This document shows positions 45,501 through 54,906 of a stretch of DNA of 64,000 bases, piece after piece. The DNA is taken from the NCBI GenBank assembly GCA_014381945.1, contig JACNKQ010000024.1, positions 1 to 64,000 on the forward strand, given 5' to 3'. The notes beneath the pieces were generated by a model, which saw only the letters and a program-made list of their open reading frames with translations, made no database searches and was not told the DNA's origin. The position numbers and the translations under genes were made by a program. The DNA comes from Actinomycetota bacterium (GTDB lineage: Bacteria > Actinomycetota > Acidimicrobiia > Acidimicrobiales > MedAcidi-G1). The stretch's first letter is position 1. Each line of letters starts with the position of its first letter.

Positions 45501-45592
45501 GGCCGGAGAGTAGCGGCGGTATGGCCCCGGGTCACGAGCCCCGAACACAGGGGAATCGGTGTGGTGCCCGGACGGGTACGCTCTGGGGGCTG

Positions 45593-46552
45593 ATGGCAGA
45601 GACGACCGTGACCCTTGACGTGCCGGGCAATGACCTGATGTCGGGCCTGGTCGGCGAGCGCGACCAGTTGCTGCTCCGGGTCGAGGAGGCCTTCCCCGAC
45701 GCCGTCATCCATGTGCGGGGCAACCAGATTTCCGTCGACGGCCCCGACGCCGACCTGGTCGGCAGGGTGTTCGACGAACTGGTCATGCTGCTCGAACGGG
45801 GTCTGCCGATAGACGACCGCACCCTCGACCGGACCATCGACATGGTGCGCTCCGACGAGAGTCCCTCCGAGGTGCTCGGTACCGAGATCATGCGCACGGC
45901 CCGCGGCAAGCCGGTACGGCCGAGGTCGGTAGGCCAGAAGCTCTACGTCGAGGCGGTGCGCGACAGCGTCGTCACGTTCGCCATCGGCCCCGCCGGCACC
46001 GGCAAGAGCTGGTTGGCCGTTGCCATGGCCGTCCGGGCCCTGCAGGGCAACCTGGTGGACCGCATCGTCCTGACCCGGCCGCTGGTCGAGGCGGGCGAGC
46101 GGGTGGGTTTCCTGCCCGGCGACCTAATGGCCAAGGTCGACCCCTACCTGCGTCCCCTCTACGACGCTCTCTTTGAGATGCTCGAGGCCGAGACCGCCCA
46201 GAAGATGCTCGACCGGGGGCAGGTCGAGGTGGCACCTCTGGCGTTCATGCGGGGCCGCACCCTCAACAACTCGTTCGTGATCCTGGACGAGGCCCAGAAC
46301 ACCTCGCCCGAACAGATGAAGATGTTCCTCACCCGGATCGGCTTCGGAACCCGTGTCGTCGTGACCGGCGACGCCAGCCAGGTCGATGTCCCGGACGGGC
46401 GCAGTGGCCTCGACGGCATCGAGAAGGTCCTGAAGGGGATCGACGGGCTCTCGTTCGTGCGCCTCGGTGCACGCGACGTGGTCCGCCACCGGATCGTCCA
46501 GGACATCGTCGAGGCCTACGACCGCAACACCCCCCGGCGCAGGGGTTCCTGA
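45593..46552 (+). CDS. phoH: PhoH family ATPase
   Basis: This 319-residue protein has a P-loop ATPase domain: Walker [13 protein letters not shown] around residues 130-140, Walker [18 protein letters not shown], and VTGDASQVD. An N-terminal domain of about 100 residues with a KH/R3H-like pattern ([13 protein letters not shown]) precedes it, as in the PhoL type. It probably acts on RNA. Order phoH-ybeY-CorC-era is the conserved arrangement for this group and supports a role in rRNA maturation. The ATG at 45593 was chosen; the next gene starts 5 bp after its stop. Confidence 0.94.
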   Translation: MAETTVTLDVPGNDLMSGLVGERDQLLLRVEEAFPDAVIHVRGNQISVDGPDADLVGRVFDELVMLLERGLPIDDRTLDRTIDMVRSDESPSEVLGTEIMRTARGKPVRPRSVGQKLYVEAVRDSVVTFAIGPAGTGKSWLAVAMAVRALQGNLVDRIVLTRPLVEAGERVGFLPGDLMAKVDPYLRPLYDALFEMLEAETAQKMLDRGQVEVAPLAFMRGRTLNNSFVILDEAQNTSPEQMKMFLTRIGFGTRVVVTGDASQVDVPDGRSGLDGIEKVLKGIDGLSFVRLGARDVVRHRIVQDIVEAYDRNTPRRRGS

Positions 46553-46557
46553 CCCGG

Positions 46558-47058
46558 ATGGGCGACGAACCTCCTGAACCCGGCCCCACGGTCGTGGTCG
46601 TCGACGAACGGGCCGCCCCCGGTGCGGGCCCCGAGGTCGATGCCGACCGCTGGGGACGTCTCGCCTCCGATGTGCTCGTCGCCGAGCGCCTCGCCGAGCC
46701 GCGCATGGAGCTCACTGTCCACTTCGTGGACGAACAGGCCATAGCCGACCTCAGGGCAGAGCACCTTGACGGCGACGGCAGCCCGACCGATGTTCTCGCC
46801 TTTCCACTTGACAACCCGGTCGACGATCCCGCCGAGGTGCCCGATGATGAGCCGGTGTTGCTGGGCGACGTTGTGATTTGCCCCGCTGTTGCCGCACGGC
46901 AGGCGGTTGACGATGATGGTGTGTATGTCGACGAGGTGGCCCTGCTGTTGGTCCACGGGATCCTCCACCTCCTCGGCCACGACCACGCCGAGCCCGACGA
47001 CAAGGCGGTGATGCAGCAGCGCGAGAGCGAGCTGCTCGACCGGCACCACCGCCCATGA
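46558..47058 (+). CDS. ybeY: Endoribonuclease YbeY (rRNA maturation)
   Basis: This 166-residue zinc endoribonuclease matures 16S rRNA and takes part in ribosome quality control. The metal motif [11 protein letters not shown] is at the C-terminal end. The TDVLAFPLD segment is family-specific. An N-terminal extension of about 20 residues is rich in Pro and acidic residues. Its stop overlaps the next ATG by ATGA. Confidence 0.96.
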   Translation: MGDEPPEPGPTVVVVDERAAPGAGPEVDADRWGRLASDVLVAERLAEPRMELTVHFVDEQAIADLRAEHLDGDGSPTDVLAFPLDNPVDDPAEVPDDEPVLLGDVVICPAVAARQAVDDDGVYVDEVALLLVHGILHLLGHDHAEPDDKAVMQQRESELLDRHHRP

Positions 47059-48353
47059 CCGGCCTCGAGATGCTCGGTGTCGTCACCCTGGTGCTCCTGA
47101 CCGGCGTGGGATCGGTGCTGGCTGCGGCCGAGACGAGCCTCACCCACATGCGGCGTGCCCGGGCGGCGGTGCTGGCCCGCGGCGACCGTGAGAACGGCAA
47201 CGGCAACGGGCCCGGCGACAACGCCGCCGGTGACCGGACCGGGCTGCTGCTCGAGGTGCTCGAAAGGCGTTCCCGCTATCTCGGGCCGATCCTGCTGCTG
47301 CTCCTGGCCTGCCAACTGGGTGCAGCCGGCCTGACCGCCGTGATCGTCAGCGATCGCTTCGGCGGTGGCTGGGTGGCTCCCTCGCTGCTGGTCCTGCTGC
47401 TGGTGTTCTTCGTCGCCGCCGAGATCGTCCCCAAGACCTGGGCGCTGACCAACACCGATGCGGTGGCGGTTCGCATGGCGCCGCTGGCGAGCGGCCTGTC
47501 GAGGATCGTCCCCCTCCGCTGGGTGACCGCCTCGCTGGTATCCCTTGCCGAGCGGATCGCCCCGAGGCGGACCAACGGAGCCGGATCCGCCATTTCGGAA
47601 GAGGAACTGCTCGCTGTTGCCGACCGGGCACTGGAGTCGCAGGCAATCGACGAGGAGGAGCACGAGCTTGTCGAGTCGGTGATCGCCTTCGGTGACACGC
47701 TCGTCCGGGAGGTGATGGTGCCGAGGCCCGACATGGTGACGGTGGGGTCCGATGCCACGATCACCGAGGCGATCGAGGTCGCTGTCCGCAGTGGCCGCAG
47801 CCGCGTTCCGGTTGAGGGGACGGGCACAGACGACCTGGTCGGCGTCGTGCACGCCAAGGACCTGATGCGGGCGCAGTTCGAGGGTCGGGGGGACGACCCG
47901 GTGACCGGGCTGGCCAGACCGACCCACGACGTGCCCGAGACCAAGCAGGCCGACGACCTCCTGCGCCAGATGCAGGCCGAGCGCTTCCATCTGGCGGTGG
48001 TCGTCGACGAGTACGGCGGAACGGCCGGCATCGTGACCATGGAGGACCTGCTCGAGGAGGTCTTCGGCGAGATCGTCGACGAGTTCGACAGCGAGGAGCC
48101 CCTGACCACGCCCCTGGCCGACGGTGCGATGCTGGTACACGGCCGGATGCCTGTCGACGAGCTCGACGAGTTGCTCGGCGACGTACTGCCGGACGGCGAC
48201 TGGGACACCGTCGGTGGGCTGCTGTTCGATGCGCTTGGTCATGTCCCGGCGGTGGGGGAGGGTGTCGAGCTTGCGGGTCGGCGCTTCGACGTCGAGCAGG
48301 TGGTCGGGCGGCGCATCACCCGGGTGCGTATCAGCGCCCCAACGGCTCGGTGA
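47055..48353 (+). CDS. Hemolysin/CorC family protein (DUF21, two CBS domains)
   Basis: This 432-residue membrane protein has an N-terminal DUF21 domain of several helices, a central CBS-domain pair ([21 protein letters not shown], then [20 protein letters not shown]), and a C-terminal CorC-HlyC domain ([16 protein letters not shown]). The family is linked to magnesium or cobalt export and metal tolerance. It is coupled to ybeY upstream and overlaps era downstream by 4 nt only if era starts at GTG 48350. Confidence 0.93.
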   Translation: MTGLEMLGVVTLVLLTGVGSVLAAAETSLTHMRRARAAVLARGDRENGNGNGPGDNAAGDRTGLLLEVLERRSRYLGPILLLLLACQLGAAGLTAVIVSDRFGGGWVAPSLLVLLLVFFVAAEIVPKTWALTNTDAVAVRMAPLASGLSRIVPLRWVTASLVSLAERIAPRRTNGAGSAISEEELLAVADRALESQAIDEEEHELVESVIAFGDTLVREVMVPRPDMVTVGSDATITEAIEVAVRSGRSRVPVEGTGTDDLVGVVHAKDLMRAQFEGRGDDPVTGLARPTHDVPETKQADDLLRQMQAERFHLAVVVDEYGGTAGIVTMEDLLEEVFGEIVDEFDSEEPLTTPLADGAMLVHGRMPVDELDELLGDVLPDGDWDTVGGLLFDALGHVPAVGEGVELAGRRFDVEQVVGRRITRVRISAPTAR

Positions 48354-48373
48354 CCGGTTCGGGGGAGAGCGCT

Positions 48374-49213
48374 ATGCGTTCGGGGTTCGTGACGATCGTG
48401 GGCCGTCCCAACGTCGGCAAGTCGACGCTGCTCAACAGGATGCTCGGCACCAAGGTGTCGATCGTTTCCAACAAGCCCCAGACGACCCGGACCGAGGTCC
48501 GCGGCGTGCTGACCCGCCCTGATGTGCAGGCGGTGTTCTGCGACACGCCGGGCATCCACAAGCCCCGGACGACCCTCGGAGAACGGCTCAACCACACAGC
48601 CCGTTCGGCGCTCGCAGACATGGATGTCGTGTTGTTCGTGGTGGACGGCCGGGGCGGCATCGGAAACGGCGACCGGTTCGTAGCCGAGGGGCTCCCACCC
48701 GACCGGACGGTGCTGGTCCTCAACAAGGTCGACGGCCAGCCGCGTGGCCGCATCATCGAGCAGTTGGCCCTGGCAACCGATTTCGGGTTCGACGAGTACT
48801 TTCCGGTCTCGGCCCGGAAGGGGACCGGCGTCGACGACCTGCTCGAGCACGTCCTGGCACGCCTGCCCGAGGGACCGCAGTACTACCCCGACGACATGGT
48901 CACCGACGTCCCCGAGGCCTTCTGGGTGGCTGAGCTGGTGCGCGAACAGCTGTTGGCTGTGGTGCGCCAGGAGCTACCCCATTCGATCGCTACCCGGGTC
49001 ACGGAGTGGGAGTGGCCGCACATCCGCTGTGAGATCCTGGTTGAGCGCGACTCTCAGAAGGGGATGGTCATCGGCAAGGGGGGCCTCGTGCTCAAGGAGG
49101 CCGGTATCCGGGTGCGTGAGCAACTCCCGGAGGGCGCCTATCTGGAGCTGGTGGTGCGGGTCGACAAGGACTGGCAGCGTCGCCCCAGGGCCCTCGACCG
49201 CCTGGGCTACTGA
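48374..49213 (+). CDS. era: GTPase Era
   Basis: This 279-residue GTPase assists 30S subunit assembly. G1 is [10 protein letters not shown]3 is [10 protein letters not shown]4 is NKVD, and the C-terminal KH domain carries [17 protein letters not shown] chose ATG 48374 because GGGGGAGAG lies directly upstream and the fold begins at [14 protein letters not shown] at 48350 overlapping the previous stop is the alternative. Intergenic repeats start right after its stop. Confidence 0.96.
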   Translation: MRSGFVTIVGRPNVGKSTLLNRMLGTKVSIVSNKPQTTRTEVRGVLTRPDVQAVFCDTPGIHKPRTTLGERLNHTARSALADMDVVLFVVDGRGGIGNGDRFVAEGLPPDRTVLVLNKVDGQPRGRIIEQLALATDFGFDEYFPVSARKGTGVDDLLEHVLARLPEGPQYYPDDMVTDVPEAFWVAELVREQLLAVVRQELPHSIATRVTEWEWPHIRCEILVERDSQKGMVIGKGGLVLKEAGIRVREQLPEGAYLELVVRVDKDWQRRPRALDRLGY

Positions 49214-49217
49214 CCGC

Positions 49218-49281
49218 AAGTGATCTGGGGACGGGCCTCCGATCACTTGCAAGTGATCTGGGGACGGGCCTCCGATCACTT
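49218..49281. repeat. Two tandem copies of the 31-nt AAGTGAT/ATCACTT repeat
   Basis: Identical 31-nt copies lie at 49218-49248 and 49251-49281, separated by GC. Each starts AAGTGAT and ends ATCACTT around a CTGGGGACGGGCCTCCG core. A truncated third copy lies at 49357-49375. The same element, inverted with two changes, occurs at 7430-7460. The gap 49214-49418 holds only these and the tandem array at 49291; no gene is seen. Confidence 0.85.
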
Positions 49282-49290
49282 GCCCGAGTG

Positions 49291-49346
49291 ACAAGGCGAC
49301 AAGGCGACAAGGCGACAAGGCGACAAGGCGACAAGGCGACAAGGCG
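49291..49346. repeat. Seven tandem 8-nt repeats (ACAAGGCG)
   Basis: Seven exact ACAAGGCG units run head to tail between the two-copy and truncated 31-nt repeats. An 8-nt period does not preserve a reading frame, which fits non-coding DNA. Copy number is likely variable between strains. Confidence 0.9.
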
Positions 49347-49418
49347 ACGGGCCGCCAAGTGATATGGGGACGGGCATTTTGTTGCTGCGAGTACGACTCG
49401 CCCCGCTGCCCCCTGTGG

Positions 49419-51350
49419 CTACTCCCCGGACAGCCCGCGCAGGAACCGCCCGACCTCGTCGGGATCGACCGTGCGGGGCATTGGCGGGAGTGCGGCGATG
49501 AGTTGTTGCCGGTAGGCGTGGCTCTTGGCGAGCCGCCGGTCCAGCACGGCGACCACGCCGATGTCGGTCGCCGTCCGGATGAGGCGCCCGGTTGCCTGCG
49601 CCAGGTCGGTGGCCGCCATGGGGATGTCGATCTGGCCGAACGCGCCTTCGCCGAGCTGTTCGCGGCGTGCACTCAACAATGGGTCGTCGGGACGGGGGAA
49701 GGGGATGCGGTCGATGGTGACCAGCGACAGAGCCGGCCCGGGCACGTCGATGCCCTGGAAGAGGCCGCGGGTGCCGAACAGGCAGGAGGTCTCGTCGGCG
49801 GCGAAGGCCTCGATGAGTGCCGGTTTGGGGAGGTCGTTCTGGTGGAGGACGGTGAACGGCAGCCGTTCGGCCAGGTGGGCGTGGGCGGCGTCGAGTGCCG
49901 ACCAGCTGGTGAACAGCGCCAGGGTGCGGCCACCGGCTACGAGGATCAGCCGCTCGAGTTCGTCATGGACGGCGTCGCGGTAGCCGGGGTCGCGTGGGTC
50001 GGGGAGGTGGGCGGCGCAGTACAGCAGCGTCTGGCGCTCGAAGTCGAAGGGGCTGCCGACGTCCTCGACCCGGTGTTCGCCCTCGGGAAGGCCCAGGCGC
50101 CCCACCAGGTTGGGGGGCAGGGTGGCGCTGGTGAGCACTACCGGGCGCTTCGGCCAGAGGCGTTCCTGCAGCACGCCAGCTATGTCGATCGGCGACATGC
50201 GCAACACGGGTCGGTTGCGTGCGCCCTCCACCCAGATGACGTCGCCGACGGCGGGTGAGCGGATGGTGCGGATGGACCCGAGAAGGCCGTCGGTGGCCAG
50301 CAGCACACGTTGGGCCCGTGCCTTGGCATCCGCTTTGGCGTCATCGGGGATTGCACGCAGTGCCGATTGGAGGGACTCGAGTCGGGTATCGGCCAGCTCG
50401 AGCAGCGGCCCGATGAGGGGATCTTCGGCAGGGTCGAGGCGCTTGCCGACGTGTGTGAGAAGTGCGTCGTCGAGGCGACCAGCTAGGTCTTCGAGATCGT
50501 CGAGTTCCGACGAGCGGGAGAGCACGCCGGCCGCCAGGCGGCGCAGTGACCGGAAGCGGCCGCCGAACACCTCGGCGCCGATGGCGGCGGCGAGGATGTC
50601 CTCGGCGGCGTGGGCCTCGTCGAGGATCGCCAGGTCGTGTGCCGGGAGGATGGCCCCGTCGGTCGCAACGTCGATGCCGTAGAGGTGCAGGTTCGTGACG
50701 ATCACCTGCGCCTGTGCCGCACGGTCGCGGGCGAGTTCGGCGAAGCACCCGTCACCCGACGGGCAGCGGTTTCGGCCCGGGCACTCGTGGGAGCCGACGC
50801 TGACGGCCGACCAGGTGGATCCGCTGGGCTCGAAGGGCAGCTCGGCCCGGTCGCCGGTGTCGGTTTCTGTTGCCCAGTCGGCGATGGCTGCCAGGTGTTC
50901 GTCGTCGGCATGTTCGGCGAGCCCGTCGAGGGTCTGCTGGACGTTCGCCTCGGCGACCTCGGCGAGGCGTTGGAGGCAGACGTAGTTCGATCGACCCTTG
51001 AGGACTGCGAACGAGACAGGTTCGTCGATGTAGTCGGCAAGGTGCTCGGCCAGGAAGGGCAGGTCGCTGTTCGCCAACTGGTCCTGGAGCGCCTTGGTGG
51101 CCGTGGCGATCACGGTGCGTTGCCCGGCCAGGAGGGCCGGTACCAGATAGGCGAGCGTCTTGCCGGTTCCCGTGCCGGCCTGCACAGCCAAATGGCCCCC
51201 GCCGTCGATGACCTCGGCCACGGCACGGGCCATGGCCTCCTGGCCGGGGCGCCGCTCGCCACCGTCCGGCAGGTGGGCGGTGACCTCTTCGAGGGCGATC
51301 GCGGCGCGCTCGGAGGGGTCTGTCGGCTCCTCTGTTTCCTCTGCGTCCAT
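49419..51350 (-). CDS. dinG: DinG-family ATP-dependent DNA helicase
   Basis: This 643-residue superfamily 2 helicase of the XPD/DinG type has Walker A QAGTGTGKT at residues 57-65. Four cysteines suit an Fe-S cluster between the first helicase motifs: one in NYVCLQRL and three in CPGRNRCPSGDGC. The DEAH box is in AILDEAHAAED and motif VI is in QATGRLIRT. It would unwind damaged or R-loop DNA. The ATG at 51350 directly precedes an acidic start; upstream in-frame residues overlap the divergent uppS gene. Confidence 0.92.
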   Translation of the reverse strand: MDAEETEEPTDPSERAAIALEEVTAHLPDGGERRPGQEAMARAVAEVIDGGGHLAVQAGTGTGKTLAYLVPALLAGQRTVIATATKALQDQLANSDLPFLAEHLADYIDEPVSFAVLKGRSNYVCLQRLAEVAEANVQQTLDGLAEHADDEHLAAIADWATETDTGDRAELPFEPSGSTWSAVSVGSHECPGRNRCPSGDGCFAELARDRAAQAQVIVTNLHLYGIDVATDGAILPAHDLAILDEAHAAEDILAAAIGAEVFGGRFRSLRRLAAGVLSRSSELDDLEDLAGRLDDALLTHVGKRLDPAEDPLIGPLLELADTRLESLQSALRAIPDDAKADAKARAQRVLLATDGLLGSIRTIRSPAVGDVIWVEGARNRPVLRMSPIDIAGVLQERLWPKRPVVLTSATLPPNLVGRLGLPEGEHRVEDVGSPFDFERQTLLYCAAHLPDPRDPGYRDAVHDELERLILVAGGRTLALFTSWSALDAAHAHLAERLPFTVLHQNDLPKPALIEAFAADETSCLFGTRGLFQGIDVPGPALSLVTIDRIPFPRPDDPLLSARREQLGEGAFGQIDIPMAATDLAQATGRLIRTATDIGVVAVLDRRLAKSHAYRQQLIAALPPMPRTVDPDEVGRFLRGLSGE

Positions 51351-51406
51351 GTGATGACGGTACCGGTGCCGGGTGACACGAGGAGGTCTGCTCCACCGGG
51401 TGCTCC

Positions 51407-52153
51407 GTGCCAACCGGTAGTTTTCGAGTTGTGCTTCCCGCCGACCTCGATCCCTCGCGGATCCCGCGCCACATCGCCTGTGTCATGGACGGCAACGGGC
51501 GCTGGGCGAAGCAGCAGGGCCTGTCCCGGACCGAGGGCCACAAGGCCGGTGAGCGTGCCCTGTTCGATGTGCTCGAGGGTGCCGACGAGATCGGCATCGA
51601 CTGGTTCACCGTCTACGCCTTCTCGACCGAGAACTGGCGGCGCCCCAAGGACGAGGTCAGGTTCCTCATCAACTTCAACGAGCAGATACTGCTCGAGCGC
51701 CGTGACGAGCTGAACGAGCGCAACGTCCGGATCCTGTTCTCGGGGCGCCGCGACTGGCGGGTCCCGAAGCGCCTGATTCGGCGCATGGACGAGTCGCTGG
51801 AACTCACGCAGGACAACACGGGACTCACGTTCACGATCGCCTTCAACTACGGCGGGCGGGCAGAGTTGGTCGATGCCGTGAGGTGCATCGTCGAGTCGGG
51901 AACGCCGGCAGAAAAGGTCACAGAGAAGGTCATCGCCAGGCACCTCTACAACCCCGAGATGCCCGACCCGGACCTCATGATCCGAACCTCGGGCGAGTAC
52001 CGGATCTCCAACTTCCTGCTGTGGGAGCTGGCATACAGCGAGCTGGTGTTCAGCGAGGTGCTGTGGCCCGACTTCCGCCGGGAGCACCTCTACGCAGCCA
52101 TCAAGGAGTACCAGGATCGGGATCGGCGCTTCGGCGGCGTCGCCGGCGAGTAG
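51407..52153 (+). CDS. uppS: Isoprenyl transferase (undecaprenyl diphosphate synthase type)
   Basis: This 248-residue cis-prenyltransferase makes the lipid carrier for cell-wall synthesis. The diphosphate-binding MDGNGRWAKQQG motif is near the N-terminus, with FTVYAFSTENWRRP and DPDLMIRTSGEYRISNFLLWE further on. The start is unsure: GTG 51407 is used here, and an in-frame GTG at 51431 is an alternative; neither has a close ribosome site. It precedes recO by 28 bp. Confidence 0.94.
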   Translation: MPTGSFRVVLPADLDPSRIPRHIACVMDGNGRWAKQQGLSRTEGHKAGERALFDVLEGADEIGIDWFTVYAFSTENWRRPKDEVRFLINFNEQILLERRDELNERNVRILFSGRRDWRVPKRLIRRMDESLELTQDNTGLTFTIAFNYGGRAELVDAVRCIVESGTPAEKVTEKVIARHLYNPEMPDPDLMIRTSGEYRISNFLLWELAYSELVFSEVLWPDFRREHLYAAIKEYQDRDRRFGGVAGE

Positions 52154-52181
52154 TGGGAACATGCCCGGAGGCCGGTGCCTG

Positions 52182-52901
52182 ATGGCCCTCTACCGGGACC
52201 AGGCGGTGGTGCTGCACACCTGGAAGCTGGGCGAGGCAGACCGCATCCTGGCGCTGCTGACCGCCGGCCACGGCCAGATACGGGCTGTGGCAAAGGGGGT
52301 GCGCAAGACCCGTTCGAAGTTCGGTGGCCGGCTCGAGCCCACATGCCACGTCGACGTGCAGCTACACAAGGGGCGCAGCGACCTGCAGATCGTCACCCAG
52401 GCCGAGAGCCTCGACACATTCGCCACGCTGCGGTCCGACCCCGACCGTTTCGCTGAGGCGTCGGCCATGCTCGAGGTGGTCGAGCGCCTGGCGCCGGAGG
52501 GTGAGGGTGACCGGCGTCGCTACGACATGCTCGTCGGTGCGCTGCGCACGCTCGATCGGCGGCCGTCGCCGCTGCTGGTACCGGCTTTCTTCCTCAAGGT
52601 GCTGGCGCACGAGGGCCTGGCTCCTTCGCTGGATGCCTGCGTCCGGTGTCAGGCGACCGAGCCCCTCGTGGCCGTCGACATCGGCGAGGGCGGGGTGCTG
52701 TGCGACGGCTGTCGCCGGGGCCGCCCCGTGTCCGAGTCGGCGCTGGCGGTGATGCGTGCCGTCCTCGGAGGCCACCTGGCGACGGCCCTCGAGGTCGAGG
52801 ACGCCAGGGTCTGCGGCGAGGTCGACGCCGTCGCCACCGACGCCGTTGAATACCACCTCGAACGCCGCGTCCGATCCAGGCGCGTCATGGAGCAGGCGTA
52901 G
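52182..52901 (+). CDS. recO: DNA repair protein RecO
   Basis: This 239-residue RecO loads RecA onto gapped DNA in the RecFOR pathway. It has an N-terminal OB-fold (RDQAVVLHTWKLGEADRIL, KGVRKTRSKFGGRLEP). A C-terminal zinc finger is formed by CVRCQATEP and LCDGCRRG. I preferred ATG 52182, which has GGAGG 11 nt upstream, over an in-frame ATG at 52161. It follows uppS and faces a convergent RDD-family gene. Confidence 0.93.
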   Translation: MALYRDQAVVLHTWKLGEADRILALLTAGHGQIRAVAKGVRKTRSKFGGRLEPTCHVDVQLHKGRSDLQIVTQAESLDTFATLRSDPDRFAEASAMLEVVERLAPEGEGDRRRYDMLVGALRTLDRRPSPLLVPAFFLKVLAHEGLAPSLDACVRCQATEPLVAVDIGEGGVLCDGCRRGRPVSESALAVMRAVLGGHLATALEVEDARVCGEVDAVATDAVEYHLERRVRSRRVMEQA

Positions 52902-52904
52902 GGC

Positions 52905-53465
52905 TCAGCCTTCGATCGGGTTGGGTGGGTCGATCTGTTCGGGCATCACCGGAGGTTCGGGCGGGTCGGCGAGGCCGGGCACGGAGAGGACCAGTCCGGC
53001 GTCGCCGCGGTCGACGACGAGGGTGCGCCCGATGCGGTCGCCGACCCGGCGGTGGCCCTTGGTGGTGATCATCACGCCCAACTCGACGAACGGGATTACC
53101 GGGATCGGGATTATCCACGGGATCGTGCGGCCGGCGGCGCCCAGCAGGCCGGGGATACTGCCGTCGCTGCGGCGCACGATCCTCAGGCCCACGATCGCCT
53201 TGCCCAGGCTGAATCCCCTGGTTCCGGCCAGCAGGACGTGGTTGACGATGAAAAGGAGCGAGGCGGTGAGCAGGGCGGACTGGTTCCAGATGATCTGGTC
53301 ATCGTCGGTGATCGACGCGATGCCGCCCCTGTAGAGAAGCAGCACGACTATCGAGATGATGAAGGCGTCCAGCAGCGAGGCGACCAGGCGTCGTGCCACG
53401 ACAGCGGTCGGGTCGCCCGACGGTCCGCCCCGTCCGATCTGGCCCATGCCCCGGATGTTTTCCAT
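52905..53465 (-). CDS. RDD family membrane protein
   Basis: This 186-residue protein has the RDD domain start ARRLVASLLDAFIISIVVLLLY, a middle helix and the GFSLGKAIVGLRIVRRSDG segment, giving three or four membrane helices. The C-terminal tail is Pro-rich and hydrophilic. The family's function is mostly unknown; some members act as Na+/H+ antiporters. The ATG at 53465 precedes conserved sequence. It is convergent with recO and divergent from glyS. Confidence 0.88.
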   Translation of the reverse strand: MENIRGMGQIGRGGPSGDPTAVVARRLVASLLDAFIISIVVLLLYRGGIASITDDDQIIWNQSALLTASLLFIVNHVLLAGTRGFSLGKAIVGLRIVRRSDGSIPGLLGAAGRTIPWIIPIPVIPFVELGVMITTKGHRRVGDRIGRTLVVDRGDAGLVLSVPGLADPPEPPVMPEQIDPPNPIEG

Positions 53466-53538
53466 GTGGCGAGTGTCGCACGAAACACCGCCGAAGCGTC
53501 GCCAACGTCGGTACCAGCGGTCGCTACCCTGCACCGCC

Positions 53539-54858
53539 ATGGTCCCCAACGACGAGACGCTGTTCGACAAGGTCGTCAACCTGTCCAAGCGGCGTGGTTT
53601 CGTGTTCCAGTCGGCCGAGATCTACGGCGGCTTCCGATCGACCTACGACTACGGGCCGATCGGCGTGCTGCTGCTGCGCAACGTCAAGGACCAGTGGTGG
53701 CGGTCGATGGTTCAGATGCGCCACGACGTCGTCGGGCTCGACGCCTCGATCCTGTCGCCGCCGGCCGTGTGGGAGGCGTCGGGCCACCTCGCCAACTTCA
53801 CCGACCCACTCGTCGACTGCCGGGAGTGCGGTGCCCGTCACCGCGAGGACAAGCTCGACGACCCCGACACCTGCCCCGACTGCGGCGCCACCGGCACGCT
53901 CACCGAGGCCCGCCAGTTCAACCTCATGTTCAAGACCCACGCCGGACCCGTCACCGAGACGGCCACCGAGGTCTACCTGCGGCCCGAGACAGCCCAGGGC
54001 ATGTTCACCAACTTCGCCAACGTGCTCAACACCAGCCGCAAGCGGCCGCCGTTCGGCATCGCCCAGATCGGCAAGTCGTTCCGCAACGAGATCACCCCCG
54101 GCAACTTCGTGTTCCGGACCCGCGAGTTCGAGCAGATGGAACTCGAGTTCTTCGTGCCGCCCGACGATTCCGACGAATGGTTCGGGTACTGGTGCGAGGT
54201 GCGCCGCAACTGGTACCTCGACCTCGGAATGCCCTCCGACAGGTTGCGGCTCCGCGTCCACGAGGGCGACGAGTTGAGCCACTACTCGAAGGCCACCTCC
54301 GATGTCGAGTTCCTGTTCCCGTGGGGCTGGGACGAACTCGAGGGCATCGCCAATCGCACCGACTTCGACCTGCTGCGCCACTCCGAGGCATCCGGCGCCC
54401 GACTCGAGTATCTCGACCCCGCCACCAACGAGAAGTACGTCCCGCACGTGATCGAACCGGCCGCCGGTGCTACCCGCACCGCCATGGCGTTCCTCATGGC
54501 CGCCTACGACGAGGAGGAGGTGCGTGGCGAGCAGCGCACCGTCCTGCGACTCGACCCGCGCCTCGCCCCGTACACGATGGCCGTCCTGCCGCTGTCGAAG
54601 AAGCCCGAGTTGGTAGAGCCGTCCCGCGAGGTGCTGGGCCTGCTGCAGCCGCACTGGATGTGCGACTACGACGAGACCCAGGCCATCGGTCGTCGCTACC
54701 GGCGCCAGGACGAGATCGGCACGCCGTTCTGCGTCACGGTCGATTTCGACACCCTCGACGACCGGGCCGTCACCGTGCGGGACCGCGACTCCATGGAGCA
54801 GGAGCGGGTGCCGATCGACGGGCTCGTCGACCACCTGCGGGGCCGGCTCCCGGCCTGA
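53539..54858 (+). CDS. glyS: Glycyl-tRNA synthetase (single-chain, alpha2 type)
   Basis: This 439-residue class II synthetase charges tRNA-Gly. It starts with LSKRRGFVFQSAEIYGG and YDYGPIGVLLLRNVK (motif 1 region). It carries a zinc-binding pair CRECGARH and CPDCGATG. Motif 2 is FRNEITPGNFVFRTREFEQMELEFF, and motif 3 lies in VIEPAAGATRTAM. The C-terminal anticodon-binding domain ends the protein. It is about the usual length for the alpha2 actinobacterial/eukaryote-like form. Confidence 0.96.
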   Translation: MVPNDETLFDKVVNLSKRRGFVFQSAEIYGGFRSTYDYGPIGVLLLRNVKDQWWRSMVQMRHDVVGLDASILSPPAVWEASGHLANFTDPLVDCRECGARHREDKLDDPDTCPDCGATGTLTEARQFNLMFKTHAGPVTETATEVYLRPETAQGMFTNFANVLNTSRKRPPFGIAQIGKSFRNEITPGNFVFRTREFEQMELEFFVPPDDSDEWFGYWCEVRRNWYLDLGMPSDRLRLRVHEGDELSHYSKATSDVEFLFPWGWDELEGIANRTDFDLLRHSEASGARLEYLDPATNEKYVPHVIEPAAGATRTAMAFLMAAYDEEEVRGEQRTVLRLDPRLAPYTMAVLPLSKKPELVEPSREVLGLLQPHWMCDYDETQAIGRRYRRQDEIGTPFCVTVDFDTLDDRAVTVRDRDSMEQERVPIDGLVDHLRGRLPA

Positions 54859-54906
54859 GCCGGCGGCCGGGATCGCTGTCGGAGGGCGCTGCTAGTTTCG
54901 GTGCCC

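Noticed and set aside
46329-48242. A 637-codon open frame on the minus strand opposite ybeY, the CorC-like gene and the end of phoH
   Set aside because: It is a shadow of strongly conserved plus-strand genes; long antisense frames are expected at this GC content.
49218-49375. CRISPR array
   Set aside because: The repeats are adjacent without unique spacers of constant length, and no cas gene is nearby.
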